A stretch of 64,000 nucleotides of DNA, taken from the NCBI RefSeq assembly GCF_014904735.1, contig NZ_JACZCR010000024.1:1-64000 (forward strand), given 5' to 3'. This DNA comes from Microbulbifer hainanensis (GTDB lineage Bacteria > Pseudomonadota > Gammaproteobacteria > Pseudomonadales > Cellvibrionaceae). The notes below the pieces were generated by a model, which was given only the letters and a program-made list of their open reading frames with translations, had not been told where the DNA came from and did not search any database. Below, piece after piece: positions 24,947 through 33,116 of the stretch (the first letter of the stretch is position 1; each line of letters begins with the position of its first letter). Position numbers and translations under genes: made by a program.

Positions 24947-26028
24947 ACAACGTTTACCGGTTACCCGATCGCGAGCGCAGTCTGGATGAGGCATGCGAGT
25001 GGATAGCGCGGCTCGATCGCGGGCTGGACGAGGGTGAGACGCGCGATCTGCAGCACTGGCTGGCTGACAGCCGCGGCAATCGGGATACCCTGATGCAGGT
25101 GGCTGAGTTGTGGGACAAGATGGACGCGCTGTCGCGCCTCGCCGACCTGTTCCCGGCTCCGGTGGAAAAGAAGCCGCGGTTCGCCCACCGCTGGTGGGCC
25201 GCGGCTGCCTCGGTATTGCTGCTGGTGGGCGCAGCCCTCTGGCAGGCGGGCGTGCAGCTTGGCGAACTGCCGTTGCCGGGCGCGCAGCTGGTTTCCAATA
25301 TGGATAAAGTGTACGAGACGGCCGTGGGCGAGCACTCTACTGTCAACCTGCCGGACGGTTCGGTATTGGTGCTCAATACCAACAGTCTGGTGCGCGTACA
25401 CTACACCCGCGCCAGTCGCCTCATTGATCTGGATCGCGGCGAGATCAATGTTCAGGTGGCGCACGACAAGCAGCGCCCGCTCAGCGTGGTAGCCGCTGGC
25501 CGGGTGGTGCAGGCAGTGGGGACCGCGTTCAATGTGCAGCTGCGCCGTGACAAGAACGTGGAACTGATCGTCACCGAGGGCCGGGTTCGGGTCGCCGATC
25601 AGGACGAGCGCAGCGAGCCGCCGCCGCTGCCGGCGACGGCGACGGCAGTGTCCAAGGGCGAGCGATTGCTGATGAACGAGGCGCAACCGGAGCCGGAGCA
25701 GGTAGAGAAGATAGCGCCGGGGGATATGGATGCAAAACTGTCCTGGCGCACCGGCAATCTGGTATTCCGCGGCGAGCCGCTGGCGCAGGCAGTGGAGGAA
25801 ATCAGCCGCTATACCTCGGTGCGCTTCCGCCTCGAGGGCGAGCAACTGAAAAACGTGCGCGTGGCCGGCCTGTTCCGCACCGGCGATGTAAAGGGCCTGC
25901 TGCGCACCCTGAACGACAATTTCGATATTGCCAGCGAGCGCCTCGACGATCGCACCGTGGTGTTGCGGCCGCGCACCGAGGTAGCCCCGGGTGCGCGCGA
26001 CAGCGACGCTCCGCGGCCGGGGCACTAG
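24943..26028 (+). CDS. FecR-family anti-sigma factor / signal transducer
   Basis: A 361-residue inner-membrane regulator. An N-terminal DUF4880-like cytoplasmic part (EACEWIARLDRGLDEGETRD) binds the sigma factor. One membrane segment lies at about 85-103 (WWAAAASVLLLVGAALWQAG). A periplasmic FecR domain covers about 125-235, with YETAVGEHSTVNLPDGSVLVLN. A C-terminal STN/DUF4974-like domain from about 275 (LVFRGEPLAQAVEEISRYTS) would contact the receptor. The ATG at 24943 has GGGAGGTG 4 bases upstream and overlaps the sigma stop codon, so the two are translationally coupled. A 103-base gap with a candidate ECF promoter separates it from the receptor gene. Confidence 0.92.
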   Translation: MNNVYRLPDRERSLDEACEWIARLDRGLDEGETRDLQHWLADSRGNRDTLMQVAELWDKMDALSRLADLFPAPVEKKPRFAHRWWAAAASVLLLVGAALWQAGVQLGELPLPGAQLVSNMDKVYETAVGEHSTVNLPDGSVLVLNTNSLVRVHYTRASRLIDLDRGEINVQVAHDKQRPLSVVAAGRVVQAVGTAFNVQLRRDKNVELIVTEGRVRVADQDERSEPPPLPATATAVSKGERLLMNEAQPEPEQVEKIAPGDMDAKLSWRTGNLVFRGEPLAQAVEEISRYTSVRFRLEGEQLKNVRVAGLFRTGDVKGLLRTLNDNFDIASERLDDRTVVLRPRTEVAPGARDSDAPRPGH

Positions 26029-26070
26029 ACCTGCCAAATAAATGAAAATAAATGTTGCAGGCCGAAAAAA

Positions 26071-26095
26071 GGAAATATTTATATGGCCTGTGGTC
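26071..26095 (+). promoter_or_regulatory. Candidate FecI-type ECF promoter of the receptor gene
   Basis: GGAAAT at 26071-26076 matches the -35 element of fecA-type promoters, and GTC at 26093-26095 follows after a 16-base spacer. It lies 37 bases before the receptor GTG. CAGGCC (26058-26063) and GGCCTG (26085-26090) form an inverted pair around it. Confidence 0.45.
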
Positions 26096-26131
26096 GAGAG
26101 AAAAAAATAATAACTAGATGTACTAAAAACA

Positions 26132-29100
26132 GTGATCCGATGGCGGAAATTTATAGCCGAGTCGTCTTCTAACCACGCCGCGAAAACAGTGGCGTCCGGG
26201 AAAGACGACGGGGCTTTATTTCAGAGTTTGACCTTCAGCCTGCTAATGATGAGTGCTTCATCTGTGCTGGCGGATGGCGCTCGCCTTCACGAAATAACTC
26301 CCTTCAATATTCCCCGGCAGAGAGCGGACATCGCGCTCACGGAATTTGCCGAGCAGGCCGACCTGACCCTGATCTTCCCGTTCGATGCTGTGCGGGAAGT
26401 GCAGGCGCAGCAGTTGGTTGGCAGCTACCCGATTGATGAGGCGGTGGCAATGCTGCTCGAGGGCACGGGCCTCAAGGCAATGGTGGGCGACGGTGGCCAG
26501 CTGACAATAACAGCGGGACATCCCATTGGAGGGTCGAGCACAGTGTATAAGAAGAACCAGCTGTCCAGTGCCATTCTGTCGATCATGGCTTCCATGGTCG
26601 GCGCCACCGGCGCCCAGGCGCAGAGCGATGATGTACAACAAACGAGTGCGATTGAAGAAGTATCGGTAACCGGTATCCGCGCCAGTCTGCAGCGCGCGAT
26701 GGACGTGAAGCGCGATAGCAATGGCGTGGTGGACGCCATCTCCGCAGAGGATATCGGCAAGTTCCCCGACACCAATGTGGCCGAGTCGCTGCAGCGCATC
26801 AGCGGTGTCTCCATCGACCGCTCCGGCGGCGAGGGCCAGTTGATCACCGTGCGCGGCTTCGGCCCGCAGTTCAACACCGTGCTGGTCAACGGCCGCCAGA
26901 TGGCCACCGAGAACCAGGGCCGCGAATTCAGCTTCGACACGCTGGCCTCGGAACTGGTCAAGGGCCTGGCGGTTTACAAGACCTCGACCGCTACCCAGCA
27001 GTCCGGTGGTGTCGGCTCCACGGTGAATGTAACCACTGCGCGACCGTTCGATTTCAACGGACTCAAGGTCGCGGGCAGCGTCAAGAGTCTCTACGACGAA
27101 AACAGTGGCGACTCCAAGCCGCAGGTTTCCGGCCTGGTGAGCGATACTTTCGCCGATGGCAAATTCGGTGTGTTGTTGTCGGTCTCCCGCCAGGAGCGCA
27201 GCACGCGCCTGAACCAGGCGCAGACCGATGGCTGGCTCACCAATGTGCTCGGCAATGTCGATCCCAGCGAGATCGACGCCTCTGCCAGCCGTACCGACAA
27301 CACCTTTATCCCGCAGAACTTCGACACCAAGGTGACCTTCGAGGAGCGCACCCGCACCGGCGGCAGCCTGGTGCTGCAGTTCGCCCCCACTGACGACCTG
27401 CAGATCACCGCCGACGGTATCTATTCCGACTTCGATATCGAGACCGATGCCACTTCCTTCGGCCACTGGTTCACGGCCGACAATCTGGAAAACGTGGTGC
27501 TGGACCAAAACGGTACCGCCATCGACATGTTCCAGGAAGTGGGCCACGCAACCGACTTCCACTCGAAGAAATTCGACCGTTTGACCAGTACCTCCCAGTA
27601 CGGCATCAACGCCAACTGGAATGCGACGGAAAACCTGAATCTCAGTTTTGACGCGTCCACCTCCGGCGCCAAGCGCGCTGCCAACAATGGCGGCGAGAAC
27701 CAGCTGTCGCTGATCGGTTACCTGAACCGCTCGCGCTTACAAATACTGCCCGGTGAGACACTGCCTTACTCCAGTGAATTCCAGAGCGCCAATCCGGATA
27801 TCTACAACGCCGACGGCGTGCAGGCCGGGGTCAGCAATTACCTCGACCCGAGCAACGGCCGCGCCCACGTGATGCTGCGTCGCGGCTGGGCTACCGACGA
27901 TCGCGTCAACCAGTACCGCTTCGACGGTGTCTGGGATGAGGGCAATACCAGCGGCCTGACCCGTGCCAAGTTTGGCCTGCTCTATTCGCAGGAGACCAAG
28001 AGCAACGAGTACTTCAGTGATGAGGCCAACGGCGTGCACTGCACCTTCTGCGGCTATCCGGAAAATGTCGATATTCCGGACGACTTCATGCACGTGTTCG
28101 ATGCCGGCTCCGACTTCCTCAGCGGTGTCAGCGGTCACGATAACCTGACCACCAAGTGGCTCGCCCACGACGGCGAGAAGCTGTTCGCCTATCTGGAGGG
28201 AATTGGCGGTATCAGCTATGACGCCGTGCGCCGTAACAACTCCTACGAGGTGGAGGAGAATGTCCTCGCCAGCTATATGGAATTGGAATTCGCCGGCGAG
28301 CTGGCCGGCATGCCGCTGACCGCGCACACCGGTGTGCGCGTGGAAAGCACCGATGTCACCATTAATGGCACCGAGTCGCCGCTGGAAAGCTTGCAGATTC
28401 TAGACCAGACCGAGTTGCAGGCAGTCGTGGGCGCGCCGCAGTCGGTCAGCGCCGACAACGACTATCACTCGGTGCTGCCGAACCTGGATGTGAAGCTGGA
28501 AATTACCGACGAGCTGGTGGCCCGCTTCGCTGCGTCCCGTACCATGACGCGGCCGACCCTGGGCCAGCTGTCGCCGGTATCGGTACTCAACACCACCCGT
28601 CAGGGTGGCAACCTGCGCTCCAGCTCCGGCAACGAGGCGCTGGAGCCGTTCCTGTCCGACAACATTGACCTGTCGCTGGAGTATTACTACGGCGACAACA
28701 GTTACGTGTCCGTGGGCTACTTCCGCAAGGATGTGGATAACTTCATTATCAGCTCAACTGAAGACCAGACTTTTACCAACAGCGACGGCCAGCTGGTTAC
28801 CGATCCGTCCACCGGCGATATCACTTCCATCGCCCCGGGCGAAAATCCGCAGGACGCGGTGGATCCCAACGACGGTGTGGCGGTGTTCACCCTGACCAAA
28901 CCGAGCAACGGCGAGAGCGCTGCCGTGGACGGCCTGGAACTGGCGATGCAGCACAGCTTCGCCAATGGCTTCGGTATCATCGCCAACGCCACCCTGGTGG
29001 ACAGCGATGCGGAGCTGAATGTCGACGACGTGACCCAGACCTTCGCGTTGACTGGTCTCAGTGACTCGCTGAACGTAGTCGGATTCTACGAGCGCGGCCC

Positions 29101-29368
29101 CTTCCAGGCGCGCCTGGCGTGGAACTGGCGCGACGAGTTCCTGCAGTCGCTGGTGCAGAACGTCAGCGGCGAGCCGACCTTCGTCGATGCGTACCAGCAG
29201 TGGGATATGAGCGCCAGTTACGATATCAACGACAGCGTGACGGTATTTTTCGAAGGCCTGAACCTGACCGATGAAATACTGCTCAAGCACGGTCGCTACG
29301 ATAACCATTTCCTGTTGGCGGAGGATAGCGGCCGGCGCTTCGCGCTCGGGTTGAGGGCGACCTTTTAA
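26132..29368 (+). CDS. TonB-dependent receptor with N-terminal STN signalling domain
   Basis: A 1078-residue outer-membrane receptor. From the GTG at 26132, a long-N-region signal (hydrophobic LFQSLTFSLLMMSASSVLA) precedes an STN domain at about 55-127. A TonB-box-like IEEVSVTG is at 174-181. The plug follows from about 185 (SAEDIGKFPDTNVAESLQRI, then ITVRGFGPQFNTVLVNGR). The barrel extends to the terminal FALGLRATF. The plug wording is that of the marine 'TonB receptor next to tryptophan halogenase' group. Residues 138-164 look like a second signal peptide (VYKKNQLSSAILSIMASMVG), and V138 is a GTG at 26543 with GGAGGG 9 bases upstream. A shorter 941-residue form without STN may therefore also be made. 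The substrate is unknown, probably a glycan or peptide. Confidence 0.9.
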   Translation: MIRWRKFIAESSSNHAAKTVASGKDDGALFQSLTFSLLMMSASSVLADGARLHEITPFNIPRQRADIALTEFAEQADLTLIFPFDAVREVQAQQLVGSYPIDEAVAMLLEGTGLKAMVGDGGQLTITAGHPIGGSSTVYKKNQLSSAILSIMASMVGATGAQAQSDDVQQTSAIEEVSVTGIRASLQRAMDVKRDSNGVVDAISAEDIGKFPDTNVAESLQRISGVSIDRSGGEGQLITVRGFGPQFNTVLVNGRQMATENQGREFSFDTLASELVKGLAVYKTSTATQQSGGVGSTVNVTTARPFDFNGLKVAGSVKSLYDENSGDSKPQVSGLVSDTFADGKFGVLLSVSRQERSTRLNQAQTDGWLTNVLGNVDPSEIDASASRTDNTFIPQNFDTKVTFEERTRTGGSLVLQFAPTDDLQITADGIYSDFDIETDATSFGHWFTADNLENVVLDQNGTAIDMFQEVGHATDFHSKKFDRLTSTSQYGINANWNATENLNLSFDASTSGAKRAANNGGENQLSLIGYLNRSRLQILPGETLPYSSEFQSANPDIYNADGVQAGVSNYLDPSNGRAHVMLRRGWATDDRVNQYRFDGVWDEGNTSGLTRAKFGLLYSQETKSNEYFSDEANGVHCTFCGYPENVDIPDDFMHVFDAGSDFLSGVSGHDNLTTKWLAHDGEKLFAYLEGIGGISYDAVRRNNSYEVEENVLASYMELEFAGELAGMPLTAHTGVRVESTDVTINGTESPLESLQILDQTELQAVVGAPQSVSADNDYHSVLPNLDVKLEITDELVARFAASRTMTRPTLGQLSPVSVLNTTRQGGNLRSSSGNEALEPFLSDNIDLSLEYYYGDNSYVSVGYFRKDVDNFIISSTEDQTFTNSDGQLVTDPSTGDITSIAPGENPQDAVDPNDGVAVFTLTKPSNGESAAVDGLELAMQHSFANGFGIIANATLVDSDAELNVDDVTQTFALTGLSDSLNVVGFYERGPFQARLAWNWRDEFLQSLVQNVSGEPTFVDAYQQWDMSASYDINDSVTVFFEGLNLTDEILLKHGRYDNHFLLAEDSGRRFALGLRATF

Positions 29369-29437
29369 GCGGTGAAAAACTTTTCCTGATTTTTTGATCG
29401 CGTGCCCAGGGCGGCACAGGTCCGCCCCCGGCTTCCA

Positions 29438-29467
29438 GCAAACCGGCCGCTTGCGCTGCCGGTTTGC
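29438..29467 (+). other. Stem-loop after the receptor gene
   Basis: GCAAACCGG (29438-29446) pairs with CCGGTTTGC (29459-29467), in the 249-base gap before the halogenase gene. There is no T-run. It may attenuate or stabilise the transcript. Confidence 0.45.
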
Positions 29468-29617
29468 GTGCGGCGCGTTCGCGTGCCGCGGGGAGCGGAA
29501 AACAGCAATTGTGTTGGGCATCAAGTTAGACCATTGTTGTCTCTCTCTGGTCGCCGCCCGGCAACGGGCCGCGGCCCTTTTTGCCAGATGCAGAATGAAG
29601 AATAAAAATCAGAAAAC

Positions 29618-31207
29618 ATGACTGAGTTAACGGGACCGGCGATGACAGATGCGAGCAACAGACCGACAAAATCCATAGTTGTGGTCGGCGGCGGCACCGC
29701 CGGCTGGATTGTCGCCGGCCGCATTGCCGCGATGCACTCCTGCGATGGTGGGAGCGAGGGCGGTGTGCAGGTTACGCTGATCGAGGCGCCGGGTATCCCC
29801 GCTGTCGGCGTCGGCGAGGGCACCTGGCCGACCATGCGCAATACACTGCGCAAGCTGGGCATCGCCGAAAGCGATTTTTTGCGCGAGTGCGGAGCAACCT
29901 TCAAGCAGGGCGCAAAGTTCGCACGCTGGGTAGACGGCGGCGACGACGATTATTACTACCACCCGCTGGTGCTCCCCCAGGGTTTCACCAAAATGGATCT
30001 CTCGCGCCACTGGCAGCAGTCGCTGAAAGGGCAAGGCCTGTCCTTTTCCAATGCGGTCTGCTACCAGGAGCAGCTGTGTGAGAGCGGCCTGGCACCAAAG
30101 CAGATGACCACGCCGGAATACGCCTCGGTGGCCAACTACGCCTACCACCTGGACGCGGGCAAGTTTGCCGATTTCCTTCAGAGCCACTGCACAGAAAAAC
30201 TGGGCGTGCGCTACCTGCGCGACGAGGTGCTGTCGGTCAACGCCGCCGCCAACGGCGATATCGAGTCACTGGTCACGCGCAATAGCGGCGAGTTGGCCGG
30301 CGATCTTTTTGTCGACTGCACCGGCTTTGCTTCGCGCCTGCTCGGTGGTCACTATAGGGTGCCGTTTATTGACCGCAGCGACGTGCTGTTTATCGATCGC
30401 GCTCTCGCCGTACAGGTACCCTACGAAAATGCCGACGACCCGATCGCCTGCCACACAATCTCCACCGCTCAGGATGCCGGGTGGATCTGGGATATCGGCC
30501 TGACCCATCGCCGCGGCGTCGGCTATGTCTACTCCAGCGCGCACAGTAGCGCAGAGGCGGCAGAGCTGCGGCTGCGTGCTTATGTGGGACGGGCCATCGA
30601 AAAACTGTCCGTGCGCGAGATTCCGATTCACAGCGGTCACCGGGAAAAATTCTGGGTCAACAACTGCGTGGCGGTCGGGCTGTCCGCTGGCTTCCTGGAA
30701 CCGCTGGAGGCCTCGGCGCTGGTGCTGGTGGAGCTGTCCGCGGAGATGATCGCCGAACAGTTGCCCGCGCGCCGCGATGTAATGGATATCACCGCCCGCC
30801 GTTTCAATGAGATCTTCCGCTACCGCTGGGACCGCATCGTCGATTTCCTCAAGTTGCATTATCTGCTCAGCAAGCGTGAGGAGAGTTTCTGGAGCGACAA
30901 TCGCGATCCGGCCTCGGTGCCGGACAGCCTGCAGGAGCTGATGTCGCTGTGGCGCTATCGCCCGCCGGGTAACTGCGACTTCACCAGCAACAACGAGGTG
31001 TTCCCGGCGGCGAGTTACCAGTATGTGCTCTACGGCATGGGCTTCGAGACGGATTTAGATAGCACGGCCTCGCGGCTGCGCGACGAGAGCGTCGCGGTGG
31101 AACACTTTGCCGCCAATCGCAAGACCACCGCGCGCGCGTTGGCGGCACTGCCGAAACACCGCGAGTTACTGGAAAAAATTCACCAGTACGGCCTGCAGGC
31201 CATCTGA
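29618..31207 (+). CDS. Flavin-dependent tryptophan halogenase-like protein
   Basis: A 529-residue member of the tryptophan-halogenase family (FADH2-dependent). The FAD motif VVVGGGTAGW is at 21-30. GVGEGTWPT follows, then ATFKQGAKF, with K96 in the place of the catalytic lysine of PrnA. The halogenase signature WxWxIP appears as WIWDIG (289-294), with proline replaced by glycine. In characterised halogenases HOCl is made at the flavin and relayed by the lysine. The position after a TonB receptor and before sapC is typical of a large, poorly characterised marine subgroup whose substrate may not be tryptophan. ATG 29642 is an alternative start; neither has a strong ribosome binding site. A separate flavin reductase is not in the window. 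Confidence 0.85.
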   Translation: MTELTGPAMTDASNRPTKSIVVVGGGTAGWIVAGRIAAMHSCDGGSEGGVQVTLIEAPGIPAVGVGEGTWPTMRNTLRKLGIAESDFLRECGATFKQGAKFARWVDGGDDDYYYHPLVLPQGFTKMDLSRHWQQSLKGQGLSFSNAVCYQEQLCESGLAPKQMTTPEYASVANYAYHLDAGKFADFLQSHCTEKLGVRYLRDEVLSVNAAANGDIESLVTRNSGELAGDLFVDCTGFASRLLGGHYRVPFIDRSDVLFIDRALAVQVPYENADDPIACHTISTAQDAGWIWDIGLTHRRGVGYVYSSAHSSAEAAELRLRAYVGRAIEKLSVREIPIHSGHREKFWVNNCVAVGLSAGFLEPLEASALVLVELSAEMIAEQLPARRDVMDITARRFNEIFRYRWDRIVDFLKLHYLLSKREESFWSDNRDPASVPDSLQELMSLWRYRPPGNCDFTSNNEVFPAASYQYVLYGMGFETDLDSTASRLRDESVAVEHFAANRKTTARALAALPKHRELLEKIHQYGLQAI

Positions 31208-31276
31208 TGGTTAAAAGCGTGCCTCGCGCGCTAACCAATTTCGAATCAAATAAAAAAACATTGAGAGGTAGCAACC

Positions 31277-31993
31277 ATGGCCAAACTGGTCGCGCTCGAC
31301 AGCGAATACCACCGCGGACTGCTTATCGACACAGGCAGCATCGAGCAGCAGGGTGCTGCGTTGCGCATGGTGCCAGTGATGCCGGGTGAGTTCCTGAAGC
31401 TGGCGATTGACTACCCGATCGCGTTAACGAAGAACGCCGAGACCGGCCAGTTTGTCTGCGTCGCGTTGTTCGGTTTCGCCGAGGGAGAAAACCTCTACTG
31501 GAATGATGGTGCGTGGCAGTCCCTGTATACACCGCTGAATATTATGCGCCAACCATTCTTCGTCGGCACCGATGAAAACGGCCAGCCGCTGGTATGTATC
31601 GACGAGGACAGCCCCTGTATTGGCCAGAGCGGCGAGGCGCTGTTCGAGGCCGACGGCAGCGGCACCGCCTACCTGATAAAAATGCAGGGTATTTTGGGCG
31701 AGCTGCTCGAGGGAGAGAGGCAGGGCGCTGAACTGGTGCAGCGCCTGCAGGAGTTGCAGCTGATTGTGCCGATGCGCCTGGAGGTGACCTTCGCCAGCGG
31801 CGACTCCCAGCAAATGGAGGGGCTCTACACCGTGGATGAAGAAAAGCTGCAGAACCTGGATGGCGACACGTTGCGACAACTCAGCGGCGACGGCCAACTC
31901 GGCCACATCTACACCATGCTGACCTCGCTCGGGCATCTCTATGCGCTGATCGAGCGCCGCAACGCCCGTGACGCTGCAAGTGCGGCAGCCTGA
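31277..31993 (+). CDS. SapC family protein
   Basis: A 238-residue protein of the SapC family, named after a surface-array protein gene of Campylobacter. The conserved N-terminal half (HRGLLIDTG, then VPVMPGEFLKLAIDYPIALT) is present. So is the central NLYWNDGAWQSLYTPLNIMRQPF, which is rich in aromatics. It has no signal peptide, so it is probably cytoplasmic. Biochemical function is unknown for the family. It recurs next to tryptophan-halogenase-like genes and TonB receptors, as here. GAGAGGTAGC provides the ribosome binding site. It lies 69 bases after the halogenase gene and 13 bases before the next gene, so they are probably one operon. Confidence 0.85.
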   Translation: MAKLVALDSEYHRGLLIDTGSIEQQGAALRMVPVMPGEFLKLAIDYPIALTKNAETGQFVCVALFGFAEGENLYWNDGAWQSLYTPLNIMRQPFFVGTDENGQPLVCIDEDSPCIGQSGEALFEADGSGTAYLIKMQGILGELLEGERQGAELVQRLQELQLIVPMRLEVTFASGDSQQMEGLYTVDEEKLQNLDGDTLRQLSGDGQLGHIYTMLTSLGHLYALIERRNARDAASAAA

Positions 31994-32006
31994 TACAGAC
32001 GGCACC

Positions 32007-32717
32007 ATGTCGACGGAATTTTCCTGCAGTGCAGCGCCGCGAATTGAGGTGCGCCGACTCGGTCGGGAACAACAGCCGCTGCTGGTGATTGATGGATTGG
32101 CCGCGCAACCGGACGCGCTGGTCGCATTTGCCGAATCCGGAACACCGTTTCACTCCCGCAGTGGCGATTATTACCCGGGTGTGCGCAAGCCACTGCCGGC
32201 GGTCTACGCCGACAACCTGTGTCAAACACTCGGCGAGATGCTGCACGAGGTATTCGGGTTGCCCGCCGCCGCCCGCGCGCAGTCATTGTTGTGCGCCCTG
32301 TCCATGGCCACCACCGTGCCCGGGCAACTGCGACCGATCCAGCGACTGCCGCACTTCGACAGTGGCGATGCGAACCAACTGGCCGTGGTCCACTACCTGT
32401 GCCCCGCTCACTTCGGCGGTACCGCCTTTTACCGCCATCGCGCCAGTGGCTTCGAAACCATCGATACCGGGCGGCTGCAAGGCTACGCCGCGCAGCTCAA
32501 ACGGCAGGTGCTGGCGTCGCCACCTGCGCCAGGCTACGTCGCTGGCGACAGCGAGCTGTTCGAACAGATTGCCCGCGTCGAGGCGCGCTTCAATCGGGCC
32601 ATCATCTACCGCGGCAACCAGCTGCATTCAGGTCTGATCGATCCCGCTGCCGGTCTCTCCGCTGATCCGGCAAATGGGCGCCTGACTGCGACCACGTTTC
32701 TCCGCTTCGGCCCCTGA
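32007..32717 (+). CDS. DUF6445-like protein with an Fe(II)/2-oxoglutarate-type triad
   Basis: A 236-residue protein that I believe belongs to DUF6445. It carries the elements of a 2-oxoglutarate-dependent oxygenase: HxD as H116-F-D118 (LPHFDSGDANQLAVVHYL), a distal histidine H207 (IIYRGNQLHSGLI) and R225 (GRLTATTFLRF), which could bind 2-oxoglutarate. This reading is from motif order only. The ATG at 32007 is used; a GTG at 31968 inside sapC is possible. It is the last gene of the halogenase-SapC run and may hydroxylate or otherwise modify the same substrate or a protein. No signal peptide is present. Confidence 0.65.
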   Translation: MSTEFSCSAAPRIEVRRLGREQQPLLVIDGLAAQPDALVAFAESGTPFHSRSGDYYPGVRKPLPAVYADNLCQTLGEMLHEVFGLPAAARAQSLLCALSMATTVPGQLRPIQRLPHFDSGDANQLAVVHYLCPAHFGGTAFYRHRASGFETIDTGRLQGYAAQLKRQVLASPPAPGYVAGDSELFEQIARVEARFNRAIIYRGNQLHSGLIDPAAGLSADPANGRLTATTFLRFGP

Positions 32718-32918
32718 GGCAGGTTTGCCACTTCAAAGCGGCGCATGCCAAGCGCCCCCGCTACAGGAAACGCTGAGCTCCAGCCCGGCATCGCGGGCTC
32801 CATAGCCGCATATACATCCTGCCAGCAGTTCGTTATAACTCTGTTTCCAATTTGCGTCGGGCCGGGACTCGTGTATCAAGTGCCCGTCGCCGGGCAGAGC
32901 GGCGGAGGAAAATGACTA

Positions 32919-33116
32919 ATGACGATAATCTGGATTGACGCCTACGCCAGTTCGGTGGTGATCAGGGAGGCCCTGTTTTGTGCCGCCGAGCGAGCGCAGA
33001 CCGAGACTACCCTGACGGATAACCAGCCAATGTGGGGGCGGCCGTCGCGCGTAATTGGTTGGGTGCCGGTCACGATGGGCTTCGGCGTCGTCGACAACGG
33101 GAAGCGCCACGCGTGA
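32919..33116 (+). pseudogene. Truncated, decayed DUF188 (YaiI/YqxD) gene copy
   Basis: The 65-residue product aligns without gaps to the first 60 residues of the intact DUF188 protein at 35846, with 36 identities. The conserved acidic/cysteine motif DADACP has become DAYASS, and the last 90 residues are missing, the frame ending instead in GKRHA. It overlaps by a few bases the start of the XRE regulator at 33113. It is a relic of a duplication, not a working protein. The 201 bases before it (32718-32918) hold no gene that I can see. Confidence 0.8.
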
